A stretch of 64,000 nt of DNA, taken from assembly GCA_963770545.1 (NCBI GenBank), contig CAVYQF010000045.1, positions 1 to 64,000 on the forward strand, in the 5' to 3' direction. The stretch comes from RYN-230 sp963770545. Lineage in GTDB: Bacteria; Actinomycetota; Actinomycetes; Streptosporangiales; Streptosporangiaceae. Shown here piece after piece: positions 1 to 10,187 of the stretch (its first letter is position 1; each line of letters begins with the position of its first letter). Both the position numbers and the translations under genes were made by a program. The notes under the pieces are model-generated. The model saw only the letters and a list, made by a program, of their open reading frames with translations. It was not told the DNA's origin and did not search any database.

Positions 1-2242
1 TTCCCGCGCACGCCCGCGGAGATGAGCCGGGCGTTCTGGGATCCGGCCACGGGGCGCTACGGGATGTTCAACGTGTGGCGCTTCACGGGCTGCGATTCTG
101 TGGTGTCCAGCGGGCTGGGCGGGGGCTCCTTGATCAACGCGAACATGCTGATGCGCAAGGACGAGCACTGGTTCGTCCAGGATGATCCGCTGCCGCGAGG
201 CGGATACGAATCCTGGCCGGTCACCCGCGCCGACCTCGACCCGCACTATGACGAGGTCCAGCGGATGCTGGGTGGTACGCCCTACCCGCTGGACGTAGAC
301 CCGTACTCCGGCACCCTCAAGACGCGCGCGATGCGGGACGCGGCAGCAGAACTCGGCCTGCCCTGGCACTTGCCGCCGCTCGCGGTCAGCTTCGCGCCGG
401 CGCCCGGTTCCGCTCCCGGCCCCGGGCTGCCGATCGTGGACCCGGACTACGGCAACCTGCACGGGCGCCAGCGCACCACCTGCCGGCTGTGCGTGCGAAT
501 GCAACATCGGCTGCAACGTGGGGGCCAAGAACAGTCTCGACCACACCTATCTCTCCGCCGCCCGGTACCACGGCGCCGACCTGCGTACCGGCCACGAGGT
601 CCGGGCCATCCGCCCGCGGCCGGCCAGCGGTTACGAAGTGGACTACATCCGGCACCCGCCGGCGGGCGAGGGCGGCCCGTCGGATGCCGCTGCCGGGCCG
701 CCGGGAACCATCGTGTGCGAGCGGCTAGTGCTGGCCGCAGGGACGTACGGCACGTCGTACCTGCTGTTGCACAATCGCGCGAGCTTTCCGGGTCTCAGTG
801 CCGCCCTGGGCACCCGGTTCAGCGGCAACGGGGACGTGATGAGTTTCCTGGTCCGGGCCCGGGACCACCGCCGCCACCGGCCGCTCGACGCCAGTTACGG
901 GCCCGTTATCACCAGCGCCATCCGGCTAGGAGATGACCATGATGGCGCCGCCGGCAACGGCCGCGGCGGCTACATCGAAGACGGCGGGTACCCGGCCTTC
1001 ATCGACTGGCTGCTAGAGGTGGCCGATGTCCCGGGGAACAGCCGGCGGGTCACGCGGTTCGTGCTCGGCCGGATCCTCGCCGCCGCTGGGCATGCTCCTG
1101 ACGCTGGTCTCGCCAGGAGGGTCTCCGAGCTGATCGGCACCGACACACTGTCGGCCAGTTTCCTGCCGCTGCTCGGCATGGGCCGGGACGTCCCCGACGG
1201 CGTCCTGCGGCTGCGCGGCGACCGGCTGGATCTGGCCTGGACGACGGCGTCCAGCGAGCCCTACTTCGAGCGGGTGGCGACAACCATGCGGCGTATCGCG
1301 GGCGCACTCGGCGGGCGGGTGATCGCCAATCCGATGGGCCTGCGCAAGCGCATCGTCACCGTGCATCCGGTGGGTGGCGCACCGATGGGGCGCCACCCAG
1401 CCGTGGGCGTGTGCGATCCGTACGGCGAGGTGTTCGGCTTCCCGGGGCTCTACATCGCCGACGGTGCGGCGATGCCGGGGCCGGTCGGTGCCAACCCGTC
1501 GTTGACGATCGCCGCGCTGGCCGACCGCATGTGCACCCGGCTGCTGGAGAGGCGGCACGTCAGCATGGCGCAGGGGGCCGCTGCGGTGCACACCGGATTC
1601 GTGGCCGACCTCCAATCCGGGCCTTCACTGCGTCGTTCGGCCCGCGTCGCCCTCTCCTTCACGGAGGAGATGAGCGGGGTCTGCGCCCCGGGTACTGGCG
1701 GGCCTGCGGCGCGGGCTCATCCGCGGCAGGAGCCGCTTGTTGTCCGGCTCACGATCACGGCCGACGATGTGGACGGTTTCCTGGCTGATCCCGGGCACTG
1801 CGCCCGGGCTGAAGGATGGGTTGATGCCGCGAGCCTCGGGGGCAGGCGCCAGGTCGAGCGAGGGTGGTTCAGCCTATTCGTGCCGGCCGCCCCGCCGGAT
1901 CGCCGTCTCCTACGCTACCGGCTGCAGTTCACCGACGCCGCCTGCCAGCCCCGCACCCTGCTGGGCTGGAAGAACGTCTGGCCCGGCACGCCCGCCCGGA
2001 TCTGGCCCGAAACATCGACCTTGTACGTACGCCTGCTGGCGGGCTACGTCGGCGTGGACGAAGACGACGGGACGGCGACCCTGGCTACCGGGGTCCTCCA
2101 TCTGCGTCTCGCCGACTTCGTGCGCCAGCTCGCCACCATCCGCGTGGAAGGGCCGCACCGTGCTGCCGGGTTGCAGCGGTTCGGCCGGTTCTTCGCCGGC
2201 CAGCTCTGGGACGTCTACGGGCCGGACCGCAGCCACGTCTGA
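1..2242 (+). pseudogene. GMC oxidoreductase, cholesterol-oxidase-like, frameshifted and 5'-truncated
   Basis: The gene enters from the left edge already open in frame 1, so its FAD-binding N-terminus lies outside the window. A GMC-type segment (SGLGGGSLINANMLM) is readable, then the frame is lost. Around 493-496 one extra base separates CRLC from the expected continuation (ECNIGCNVGAKNSL), which reads in frame 2 and stays open to the stop at 2242. The later part has the GMC C-terminal signatures HPVGGAPMGRHP and GANPSLTIAALADRM. These are followed by about 200 residues starting LSFTEEMSG and ending FFAGQLWDVYG, an extension I recall from actinobacterial cholesterol-oxidase-like proteins. The intact enzyme would oxidise an alcohol or sterol using FAD. 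A single indel with no other damage means either a very recent mutation or a sequencing error. Confidence 0.8.
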
Positions 2243-2281
2243 CCGGGACGGCACCTGGCCCGGCGGGCCGGATCCGTCCGC

Positions 2282-3241
2282 TTATCCGGATCCTGGACCG
2301 TCCGGTGGCCGGCCCGGCCGTTCGCGGGCCCGCCAGATGAGCCGTTGCAGGCGCAGGGCTGCGGCGCCCACCGCGATCAGCAGCACCACGTTGAGAAGCA
2401 GCTGGAATGCCGACCCCCGGGCCTCACTCCAGCTGGAATACGCGAGGGACAGGCCAATGTCGGCCGCGGCGGGGATGGTCGTCACCGAGATGAACACGCC
2501 GATGAGGGCGCTGGCCCGGGCCTCGGTCAGCGACACCACGCCGACTATCCCGGCGAGTACCGCGACCACCACCGAGAACAGGTTCGGATTGTTGATCAGG
2601 CTGGAGACCGGCCGGATCCCGGCCAGGTAGGGCTGGGGCGTGCGCCCGGACCAGCGGATCGCCAGGCCGAACAGCAGGGTGAGGACCACGGCGGCCGTGA
2701 ACCCGGCCAGCAGGGCGAGCAGCCCGCGCAGCACCGGTCGCCTGGTCCGCTTGTCGAGGCCGAGCGCCACCCCCATAATCGCGTTGTATTCCGGTCCCAC
2801 CACCATGGCCCCGACGATCAGGATCTGCGAGTTGGTCAGGATGCCGACCGCGCCGATCAGTCCCGCAATAGCCAGCAGGGCGTAGAAGCTGGGCGCGTAG
2901 ACGGCGTCCGAGCGGATCCTGGCCTCGACAAGTTCCCAGACCGGCGGCAAGTCCCGCTGCACCAGGAAGTGCCGTGAGGGCAGCTCCGGCGGTTCCCCGA
3001 GCGTGGCGTCCACGTACTCGACCGCGACCGCCTTGCGATGGCCGCCGGTGAAGCTTTCCAGCTGCCGGAACACGGAGTTAGCGGACCCGGGCTCCACGTC
3101 GAACTGCACCGCGTCGCCGCCTGGTCGCCGCGCGGCGCCGGGGAGAACCACCAGGCTGGAGACGCCAGGCTCGGAGTCGAGCGCCTCGAGCAGGCCGTCG
3201 GTCCGGTCGCGCGTGCTGACCAGGCGCACGTGAAAACTCAT
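2282..3241 (-). CDS. DUF389 family membrane protein
   Basis: The 319-residue product has a soluble N-terminal domain (about 1-115) followed by 5-6 hydrophobic helices (about 120-300). Its core, NSQILIVGAMVVGPEYNAIMG, is the hallmark of DUF389 (TIGR00341-like) proteins, whose function is unknown. The ATG start overlaps the stop of the upstream antiporter gene by 4 bases (ATGA), so the two are probably translationally coupled. The pairing suggests the soluble domain may modulate or accompany ion transport, but that is inference. The C-terminus is short, basic and proline-rich. Confidence 0.85.
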   Translation of the reverse strand: MSFHVRLVSTRDRTDGLLEALDSEPGVSSLVVLPGAARRPGGDAVQFDVEPGSANSVFRQLESFTGGHRKAVAVEYVDATLGEPPELPSRHFLVQRDLPPVWELVEARIRSDAVYAPSFYALLAIAGLIGAVGILTNSQILIVGAMVVGPEYNAIMGVALGLDKRTRRPVLRGLLALLAGFTAAVVLTLLFGLAIRWSGRTPQPYLAGIRPVSSLINNPNLFSVVVAVLAGIVGVVSLTEARASALIGVFISVTTIPAAADIGLSLAYSSWSEARGSAFQLLLNVVLLIAVGAAALRLQRLIWRARERPGRPPDGPGSG

Positions 3242-5025
3242 GATCTCTCCAACTCGTCCGTGGCCTGGGCTACCGGCACCGGACCGAGGGAGACGATCGT
3301 GTCGCCCGCCTCCGGCGCTGGCGTGCCGGTGCGGGTGACGGCAGCAAGCTTGCCGTCCGCGCGGACCAGGAACAGGAGGTCGTGCCCGGCGGGGAGCACG
3401 CCGCCAGCGGGCTGCGTGACGATCCGGGCGCCGTCGTGGTAGCGGCCGCTGAACGCCGCCCGGGTCAGGCCGTCGCCGAACAGGATCTCCCCGCTGGTGT
3501 AGGGAGCGACGACCCCGTGGCTGCCCAACGGGGGCGCGAGCCGGTAGACGCGGCCGTCGACGTTGCCGGTCAGCAGGACCGAGGCCAGCGCGTTGAAGTC
3601 GTCCTCGTCGGTGAGCAGGAGCACGGCCGTGATTTCCTCGAGCCGCGCCCCCCGGCCGGTGGCGGCCGCGAGCAGCTCACCCGGCGCCAGCTCGAGCCCG
3701 GCCTGGCGCACCTGTTCGCGCTGCGAATCCAGGCCCGCCCACATCAGCACCTCCAGTCCGGCCGACCGCAGCGCGCGGCCGAGGTCGATGACCCAGCGCT
3801 CGCCGCCGACCAGCAGCGGGCGGGTCCGGGCCGGGCGCGTGACGTGCAATCGCCGGGCTACTGGCCCGGCGGTGAGGCCGTACAGGACGACCGTCGCCAC
3901 GATCACCAGGAACGTGACCGGCAGGATTTTGGCGGCGCCGCCGACGCCCTTGGCCACCAGGCCCGCCGTGAATGTGGAGGCGGTGGCGGCGGCGACGATC
4001 CCACGCGGGGCCATCCAGCCGATGAACGCGCGCTCACCTTTCCCCAGGCTGGTCCGGAGCGTGGACGCGAACGCGGCCAGCGGACGGGCCACGAGCACCA
4101 GCACGGCGACCAGGCCGAGTGCAGGCAGGATCAGATGGCGCAGTGACTGCGGGGTCACCGTCGCCGAGATAGAGACGAACAGGACGCCGATGATCAGCTG
4201 CACCAGCGTCTCGAAGAACGGCTGCCGGGCCGGGAGGTCAACGCCCCGCATATTGGCCAGGGCGACCCCCACGAAAATCGCCGCGATCAGCCCGGTGTCC
4301 GCCCGGATTGCGTCGCACCCGGCGGCCACCCCGATCACCGCGGCGAGCTGTGCAGTGGTGCCAAGCAGCTCACCGAGCCGGAGCTTGCGCAGCAGCAGCC
4401 AGAGCACCGCGGTGCCGATCACCCCCCCGGCCAGGCCGACCAGGATGCTGGCTGCAAACTGCCCGAGCTGGTGGCCCGGACCCTTATGGGTGCTCGCGAC
4501 GACGGCATGGAAAACAAGAGCCCCAAGTATCCCGCCCACGGGGTCAATCAGTGACCCTTCCCAGATCAGGACCCGCTCCAGCCGCTCCGTCGGCCGGATG
4601 AAACGCAGTAGCGGGCCCACGACCGTCGGCCCGGAGACGACCAGGATGATGCCGAGCATCACCGCTGCGCCGCGTGACATGCCCAGCAGTGGCGCGGCGA
4701 CGGCGGCCGCGAGCACCCAGGTGATCAGGACGCCCAGGATGATCAGGCGGATCACGACCTTGCGGACGTGGCCCTTGAGCATCCGCAGGTCGAGGCCCAG
4801 GCCTGCGTCGTAAAGGATGACCGCCACGGACAAGGACACCAGCGGCTCGAACGCGGGCCCGAGCAGCTTGTCCGGGTTGACATCGGAAGTCAGGGCGCCC
4901 GCGACGAAGCCGACCGGCAACAGCACGATGAGGGCCGGAATGCGCAGCCTGCTGGCCAGGACCTGGGAGCCGACGGCGAGGACGAGAATCAGGCCCACGC
5001 CGATCAGGATCTGATTAGTTGCCAC
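3238..5025 (-). CDS. Cation:proton antiporter (CPA family) with C-terminal TrkA-like domain
   Basis: I chose the GTG at 5025 because GGAGG lies 4 bases upstream; longer in-frame starts would add a charged, non-hydrophobic leader. The 595-residue product has about 12-13 membrane helices in residues 1-390. They include the conserved helix EGSLIDPVGGILGALV and MAPRGIVAAATAS, matching sodium or potassium/proton antiporters of the NhaP/KefB type. The C-terminal 200 residues resemble a TrkA-N/TrkA-C (RCK) regulatory region (LLTDEDDFNALASVL, then LPAGHDLLFLVRADG), although no clear GxGxxG nucleotide loop is visible. It probably exports sodium or potassium against protons. It is the first gene of a two-gene operon with the DUF389 gene. 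Confidence 0.85.
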   Translation of the reverse strand: MATNQILIGVGLILVLAVGSQVLASRLRIPALIVLLPVGFVAGALTSDVNPDKLLGPAFEPLVSLSVAVILYDAGLGLDLRMLKGHVRKVVIRLIILGVLITWVLAAAVAAPLLGMSRGAAVMLGIILVVSGPTVVGPLLRFIRPTERLERVLIWEGSLIDPVGGILGALVFHAVVASTHKGPGHQLGQFAASILVGLAGGVIGTAVLWLLLRKLRLGELLGTTAQLAAVIGVAAGCDAIRADTGLIAAIFVGVALANMRGVDLPARQPFFETLVQLIIGVLFVSISATVTPQSLRHLILPALGLVAVLVLVARPLAAFASTLRTSLGKGERAFIGWMAPRGIVAAATASTFTAGLVAKGVGGAAKILPVTFLVIVATVVLYGLTAGPVARRLHVTRPARTRPLLVGGERWVIDLGRALRSAGLEVLMWAGLDSQREQVRQAGLELAPGELLAAATGRGARLEEITAVLLLTDEDDFNALASVLLTGNVDGRVYRLAPPLGSHGVVAPYTSGEILFGDGLTRAAFSGRYHDGARIVTQPAGGVLPAGHDLLFLVRADGKLAAVTRTGTPAPEAGDTIVSLGPVPVAQATDELERS

Positions 5026-5318
5026 CCAGCCTCCGATAATGCCCGGTCCATCTTTTGTTCGCCGGGCGTTCACTATGCCGTGGCTGGTGCCGAACCTTAG
5101 GCCCCGGCAAAGGCACCCCCGGGAAATGCTCTTTGGGCCTACGGTCCCGGCCGGGTGGCGGGAAGTCATCACCCCCGATAGGTGATGAGCTTGTCCTTTC
5201 GGGCGGTTAGAAAGGTATCGGGACCGGCATAGATTGCGGCATTTGCAATCACCGCGCCGGGCCAGGGCCGGGGCCGCGTCACCAGCGCTGCGGTGAATCG
5301 AAACGACAGGGGACGACC

Positions 5319-8036
5319 GTGGGTGCGGAACGGGATCGGGTGGCGGGGTTCGGGCGGCTGGAGAACGGGCTGCTCCAGGCGGGCGAGTGGTACCGGTGGG
5401 GGCCGTATGTCAGCGAGCGCCAGTGGGGGACGGTGCGCGAGGACTACAGCGCGGACGGCGAGGCGTGGGATTACCTGCCGCACGACCATGCGCGGTCCCG
5501 GGCCTACCGCTGGGGAGAGGACGGCCTGGCCGGGTTCTGCGACGTGGAGCAGCGGCTGTGCCTGGGCCTGGCCCTGTGGAACGGCCGGGATCCGATCCTG
5601 AAGGAGCGGGCGTTCGGGCTGACCGGGGCGCAGGGCAATCACGGCGAGGACGTGAAGGAGTACTGGTGGTACCTGGACGCGGTACCAAGCCACACATGGA
5701 ACCGGTGGCGTTACCACTATCCTCAAGGCCCGTTCCCGTATCAGGACCTGATCGACCAGAACGCGGCCCGTAACCGGGAGCAGCCTGAGTACGAGCTGCT
5801 GGATACCGGGGCGTTCGACGAGGACCGGTACTGGATCACCGAGGTGCACTACGCCAAGGCCAGCGCCAACGACCTGCTGATGACCGTGCAGGTGACCAAC
5901 GCCGGACCGGAGACGGCGACCCTGCATGTGCTGCCGACCGCGTGGTTCCGCAACACCTGGTCCTGGGACGTCGACGCGCCCAAGCCGGAGATGCGGGCGG
6001 TGGGCGACACGGAGGTGGGTATCGACCATCCGTTCGCCGGCCCGATGCAACTGCTGGCCGGCCCCGGACCGGACGGGACGCTGCCGACCGCGGTGTTCTG
6101 CGAGAACGAGACCAACGACCAGCGGCTGTTCGGCTCCGCGCCGCTCACCCCCTACCCGAAGGACGGCATCAACGACCACGTGGTTAACGGGGCGGCCACC
6201 GTCAATCCCGGGCGCACCGGCACCAAGTGCTCGTTCTGGTACCAGCTCACGGTCCAGCCCGGCCAGACCGCCGAGGTGCGGCTGCGGCTGCGGACCACGC
6301 CCGCCACAGCGCCCCGCGGGAAAGCGGACGACCCGCTCGGCACCCAGTACAGCCAGGTCGTCGCGCAACGGCAGGCCGAGGCGGACGAGTTCTACGCCGA
6401 GCTCACCCCGCCCGGCGCGAGCGCCGACGAGGCCCTGGTGATGCGCCAGGCGTTTGGCGGCCTGCTGTGGAGCAAGCAGCTGTTCTACTACGACGTCGCC
6501 CGCTGGCTGGACGGGGACCCAACCCAGCCGGTGCCCCCGGCGCAGCGCCTGACCGGCCGGAACTCCCGGTGGCGCAACTTCGACGCGTTCGACATCATGT
6601 CCATGCCGGACAAGTGGGAGTACCCGTGGTACGCAGCCTGGGACCTGGCCTTCCACTGCGTCGCCCTGGCCCATGTGGACCCGGCGTTCGCCAAGTACCA
6701 GCTGATCCTGCTGTGCCGGGAGTGGTTCCAGCATCCCAACGGCGCGCTGCCCGCCTACGAGTGGGACTTCGGTGACGTCAACCCGCCGGTGCAGGCGTGG
6801 GCGGCCGCGGAGGTGTTCGCGATCGACGGCGCCCGCGACATCGACTTCGTCAGCCGGATCTTCGACAAGCTGCTGGTCAACTTCACCTGGTGGGTGAACC
6901 GGGAGGACTCCGAGGGCAACAACCTGTTCGAGGGCGGCTTCCTCGGCCTGGACAACATCGGCCCCATCGACCGCTCGCATCTCCCGGTGGGCGGCATCCT
7001 GGAGCAGTCCGACGCCACCGGCTGGATGGGGTTCTACGCGATCGCCATGGCCTCCCTGGCGATAATCCTGAACCGGTCCGGCCAGCGGCCGGGCATCGAT
7101 CTGATCCTCAAGTTCCTCGAGCACTTCGCCGGCATCACCGAAGCCCTCGAAGGGCTCGGGCTGTGGGATGAGACCGACGGGCTCTACTACGACCGGCTGC
7201 TGACCCCCAGCGGGGACGCCGTCTCGGTGAAGGTCCGGTCGATGGTGGGCATCATCCCGATCCTGGCCGCGGCGGTCATCGAGGAGAATGACCTCCAGAC
7301 GGCCCTCACCGTGGGCAAGCAGTTCGCGGAGTTCATGGACCGCCACAGCCTGCCCGACCGGGAAGACCTCACCGAGACCGGCCTGCTCCGCGGAGAGGAG
7401 GGCCAGCATCGGCTCCTGCTGAGCCTGGCCGGCGTCGGGCGGCTCGAGAAGCTGTTCGCGAAGCTGTTCGACCCCGACGAGTTCCTGTCCCCGTATGGCC
7501 TGCGGGCCCTGTCGGCTCACCACCGCGATCATCCGTACGTCCTCGACGTGGAAGGCGTCCAGGCCAGCATCGACTACGAGCCGGCTGAATCCACCACCGC
7601 CATGTTCGGCGGGAACTCCAACTGGCGCGGCCCGCTCTGGTTCCCGCTCAACTACCTGGTCATCAGTGCCCTGGAGCGCTACCACCGGTTCTTCGGTGAC
7701 GAGTTCACGATCGAGTACCCGACCGGGTCGGGCCTGCGGCTCACCCTGGACAAGGTCGCCGCCGACCTGCAGGACCGGCTCATCTCGATCTTCACCGACG
7801 GGCCCGACGGCCGGCGGCCCTGCTTCGGCGGGACCGAGCGCATGCAGCACGATCCGGCCTGGCACGACAACCTGATCTTCAGCGAGTACTTCCACGGCGA
7901 CAACGGCGCCGCCATCGGCGCCTTTCACCAGACCGGCTGGACCGGGCTGATCGCCGACATGATCCGCCGCCGCCACGGCGCGGTCGATCCCCTCGGGGAC
8001 GTGCTCCGGGCCATAGGACGGGAGACCGGGCAATGA
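5319..8036 (+). CDS. GH63-type glucosidase (MGH1-like)
   Basis: The gene starts at a GTG after AGGGG and encodes 905 residues, the usual length for the actinobacterial glucosidase family related to GH63 mannosyl-oligosaccharide glucosidase. The N-terminal half carries the family signature WGPYVSERQWGTVREDY and a beta-rich domain. The C-terminal (alpha/alpha)6 part holds YAAWDLAFHC (about residue 436) and NSNWRGPLWFPLNY (about 765), where the acid and base catalysts of the family are expected. No signal peptide is visible, so it probably acts in the cytoplasm on an alpha-glucoside or oligosaccharide. The stop overlaps the glgX start by 4 bases (ATGA), implying joint expression and a role in storage-glucan or trehalose turnover. 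The natural substrate cannot be read from the sequence. The roughly 290 bases before it hold no gene. Confidence 0.85.
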   Translation: MGAERDRVAGFGRLENGLLQAGEWYRWGPYVSERQWGTVREDYSADGEAWDYLPHDHARSRAYRWGEDGLAGFCDVEQRLCLGLALWNGRDPILKERAFGLTGAQGNHGEDVKEYWWYLDAVPSHTWNRWRYHYPQGPFPYQDLIDQNAARNREQPEYELLDTGAFDEDRYWITEVHYAKASANDLLMTVQVTNAGPETATLHVLPTAWFRNTWSWDVDAPKPEMRAVGDTEVGIDHPFAGPMQLLAGPGPDGTLPTAVFCENETNDQRLFGSAPLTPYPKDGINDHVVNGAATVNPGRTGTKCSFWYQLTVQPGQTAEVRLRLRTTPATAPRGKADDPLGTQYSQVVAQRQAEADEFYAELTPPGASADEALVMRQAFGGLLWSKQLFYYDVARWLDGDPTQPVPPAQRLTGRNSRWRNFDAFDIMSMPDKWEYPWYAAWDLAFHCVALAHVDPAFAKYQLILLCREWFQHPNGALPAYEWDFGDVNPPVQAWAAAEVFAIDGARDIDFVSRIFDKLLVNFTWWVNREDSEGNNLFEGGFLGLDNIGPIDRSHLPVGGILEQSDATGWMGFYAIAMASLAIILNRSGQRPGIDLILKFLEHFAGITEALEGLGLWDETDGLYYDRLLTPSGDAVSVKVRSMVGIIPILAAAVIEENDLQTALTVGKQFAEFMDRHSLPDREDLTETGLLRGEEGQHRLLLSLAGVGRLEKLFAKLFDPDEFLSPYGLRALSAHHRDHPYVLDVEGVQASIDYEPAESTTAMFGGNSNWRGPLWFPLNYLVISALERYHRFFGDEFTIEYPTGSGLRLTLDKVAADLQDRLISIFTDGPDGRRPCFGGTERMQHDPAWHDNLIFSEYFHGDNGAAIGAFHQTGWTGLIADMIRRRHGAVDPLGDVLRAIGRETGQ

Positions 8037-10168
8037 CCGCCGTAGCCGGGCAGGCCCTTACCGCGCGGCCGGGAAGCCCGTTCCCGCTCGGGGCCACCCT
8101 CCGTGACGGTGGCGCGAACTTCGCGGTGGCTTCCGGTGTCGCCGACGGGATGGTGCTGTGCCTGTTTGACGAGGGTGGCGCGGAGACGCAGGTCCCGCTG
8201 CTGGACTACGACTCCGGCGTCTGGCACGCCTTCCTGCCCGGGATCAGGGCCGGGCAGGCCTACGGGTACCGGGCGGCCGGGCCTTACGATCCAGCCCGGG
8301 GCGTGCGCTGTAATCCGGCCAAGCTCCTGCTGGATCCCTACACCCGGGCCGTCAGCGGATCCGTCACCTTCGGGCCCGACGTGCTGGGGTATGCGGCCCA
8401 CGACCCGGACCTGCCCAGCGCCGCGGACTCGGCCGCCAGCGTGCCGCGCAGCCTGGTGCTGGCCGGGGACACCTTCCGCTGGCGGGACGCCACCCATGTG
8501 CGCCACCGCTTCTCCGACACGATCATCTACGAACTGCACGTCAAGGGCTTCACCATGCGCCATCCGGGGATCCCGCCAGAGCTGCGCGGAACCTATGCCG
8601 GGCTGGGCCACGAGGCGGCCATCGCCCACCTGACCGGTCTCGGGGTGACCGCCGTCGAACTGCTGCCCGTGCACGAGAACGTGCCCGAGTCCTTCTTGCA
8701 GGCGCGCGGGCTCACCAACTACTGGGGCTACAACACGATCGGTTACTTCGCCCCGCACCAGGGCTATTCGGCGGCGGTCCGGGCCGGGAAGCCGGGCGGC
8801 CAGGTCAACGAGTTCAAGGCCATGGTGGACGCCCTGCACGCGGCCGGGCTCGAGGTGCTGCTGGACGTGGTGTTCAACCACACCGCGGAGAGCGACGAGA
8901 CCGGCCCGACGTTGTGCTACCGCGGCCTGGACAATCCGGCCTACTACCGGCTGGAACCTGATGACCCGCGCTGCTATGTCGATACGACGGGGTGCGGTAA
9001 CTCGCTGAACGCGGGCGATCCGGTGACCCTGCAGCTGATCATGGACTCCCTCCGCTACTGGATCACGGAAATGCGGGTCAACGGCTTCCGTTTCGACCTG
9101 GCCACCACGCTGGGCCGTCAGGACGGCCGCTTCGAGCAGGTGTCAGCGTTCTTCGACCTGGTCTCCCAGGACCCCGTGGTCTCCCGGGCCAAGCTGATCG
9201 CCGAGCCCTGGGATGTCGGCCAGATGGACAGCTACGACCTGGGCCGGTTCCCGCCCCGGTGGCGCGAGTGGAACGGCAAATACCGCGACACCATGCGCGA
9301 TTTCTGGCGCAGCCACCCGGTCGGCCTGCGTGAGTTCGCGACCCGGTTCTGCGGGTCGGCGGACCTGTATGCGGGCGGGCGAAGGCGGCCCACGGCGTCG
9401 GTGAACCTGATCACCGTGCATGACGGCTTCACCCTGCGCGACCTGGTTTCCTATAACGACAAGCACAACGAGGCCAACGGGGAATCCAACCGCGACGGGA
9501 CCACGGACAACCGGTCCTGGAACTGCGGCGCTGAGGGCCCGACCGATGATTCCGACATCCTGGCGCTTCGCGTGCGCCAGTCCCGGGCCATGCTTACCAC
9601 CCTGCTGCTGTCCTTCGGCGTCCCGATGCTGCTCGGCGGCGACGAACTCGGCCGGACCCAGCAAGGTAACAACAACGCCTACTGCCAGGACAACGAGATC
9701 GCCTGGGTTGACTGGTCCCAGCCCGATACTGCGCTGCAGGACTTCACGGGGCACCTGGTCGCCTTCCGCAAGCAGCACCCGGCGTTCCGCCGCCGCCGAT
9801 TCCTGGCCGGCAAAGAAGCAGCGGAGCTGTGCTGGTACACCCCGTCCGGCTCGGCGATGACCGCCGGCGACTGGTCAGACCCGAGTGCCCTGGCCACCGC
9901 GTTCTACCTGGACGGATCGGACGCGCCGGACCGGGCCGCAGACGGCACGCTGCTGCTCGATGACGACTTCCTGGTGCTGGTGAATGCCTGGTGGGAACCG
10001 CTCGCGTTCACCCTCCCGGCCACCAAGGAGCAGGCCGCCTGGCGCGCCGAGATCGACACCTACGACGCGACGGTGCCCGGCGGCCCGGCCAAACCGGCGG
10101 CCGCTGGTGATCAGGTCACCGTCGGCCCCCGGTCCGTTGTCGTGCTCCGCGACCCGCGCCGGAACTGA
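8033..10168 (+). CDS. glgX: Glycogen debranching enzyme GlgX
   Basis: The 711-residue product is a GH13 isoamylase-type debranching enzyme that cleaves alpha-1,6 branches of glycogen-derived limit dextrins. An N-terminal CBM48-like domain (GSPFPLGATLRDGGANFAVAS) precedes the TIM barrel. Visible GH13 motifs are DVVFNHTAE (about 278), FRFDLATTLG with the nucleophile Asp (about 352), AEPWDVG with the acid/base Glu (about 390) and TVHDGFTLRDLVSYNDKHNE (about 461). The next motif, NRSWNCGAEGPTDD, is typical of GlgX and TreX. Length is normal for the family. Translation is coupled to the upstream glucosidase through an ATGA overlap. Confidence 0.95.
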   Translation: MTAVAGQALTARPGSPFPLGATLRDGGANFAVASGVADGMVLCLFDEGGAETQVPLLDYDSGVWHAFLPGIRAGQAYGYRAAGPYDPARGVRCNPAKLLLDPYTRAVSGSVTFGPDVLGYAAHDPDLPSAADSAASVPRSLVLAGDTFRWRDATHVRHRFSDTIIYELHVKGFTMRHPGIPPELRGTYAGLGHEAAIAHLTGLGVTAVELLPVHENVPESFLQARGLTNYWGYNTIGYFAPHQGYSAAVRAGKPGGQVNEFKAMVDALHAAGLEVLLDVVFNHTAESDETGPTLCYRGLDNPAYYRLEPDDPRCYVDTTGCGNSLNAGDPVTLQLIMDSLRYWITEMRVNGFRFDLATTLGRQDGRFEQVSAFFDLVSQDPVVSRAKLIAEPWDVGQMDSYDLGRFPPRWREWNGKYRDTMRDFWRSHPVGLREFATRFCGSADLYAGGRRRPTASVNLITVHDGFTLRDLVSYNDKHNEANGESNRDGTTDNRSWNCGAEGPTDDSDILALRVRQSRAMLTTLLLSFGVPMLLGGDELGRTQQGNNNAYCQDNEIAWVDWSQPDTALQDFTGHLVAFRKQHPAFRRRRFLAGKEAAELCWYTPSGSAMTAGDWSDPSALATAFYLDGSDAPDRAADGTLLLDDDFLVLVNAWWEPLAFTLPATKEQAAWRAEIDTYDATVPGGPAKPAAAGDQVTVGPRSVVVLRDPRRN

Positions 10169-10187
10169 CGAGCCGGTCGGCTGGCGG

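Noticed and set aside
5169..8033. Very long open frame on the minus strand (over 950 codons) opposite the GH63-type gene
   Set aside because: It mirrors the codon pattern of the plus-strand enzyme, has no family-like motif, and the plus strand is a clear full-length glucosidase; such antisense frames are normal in GC-rich genomes.
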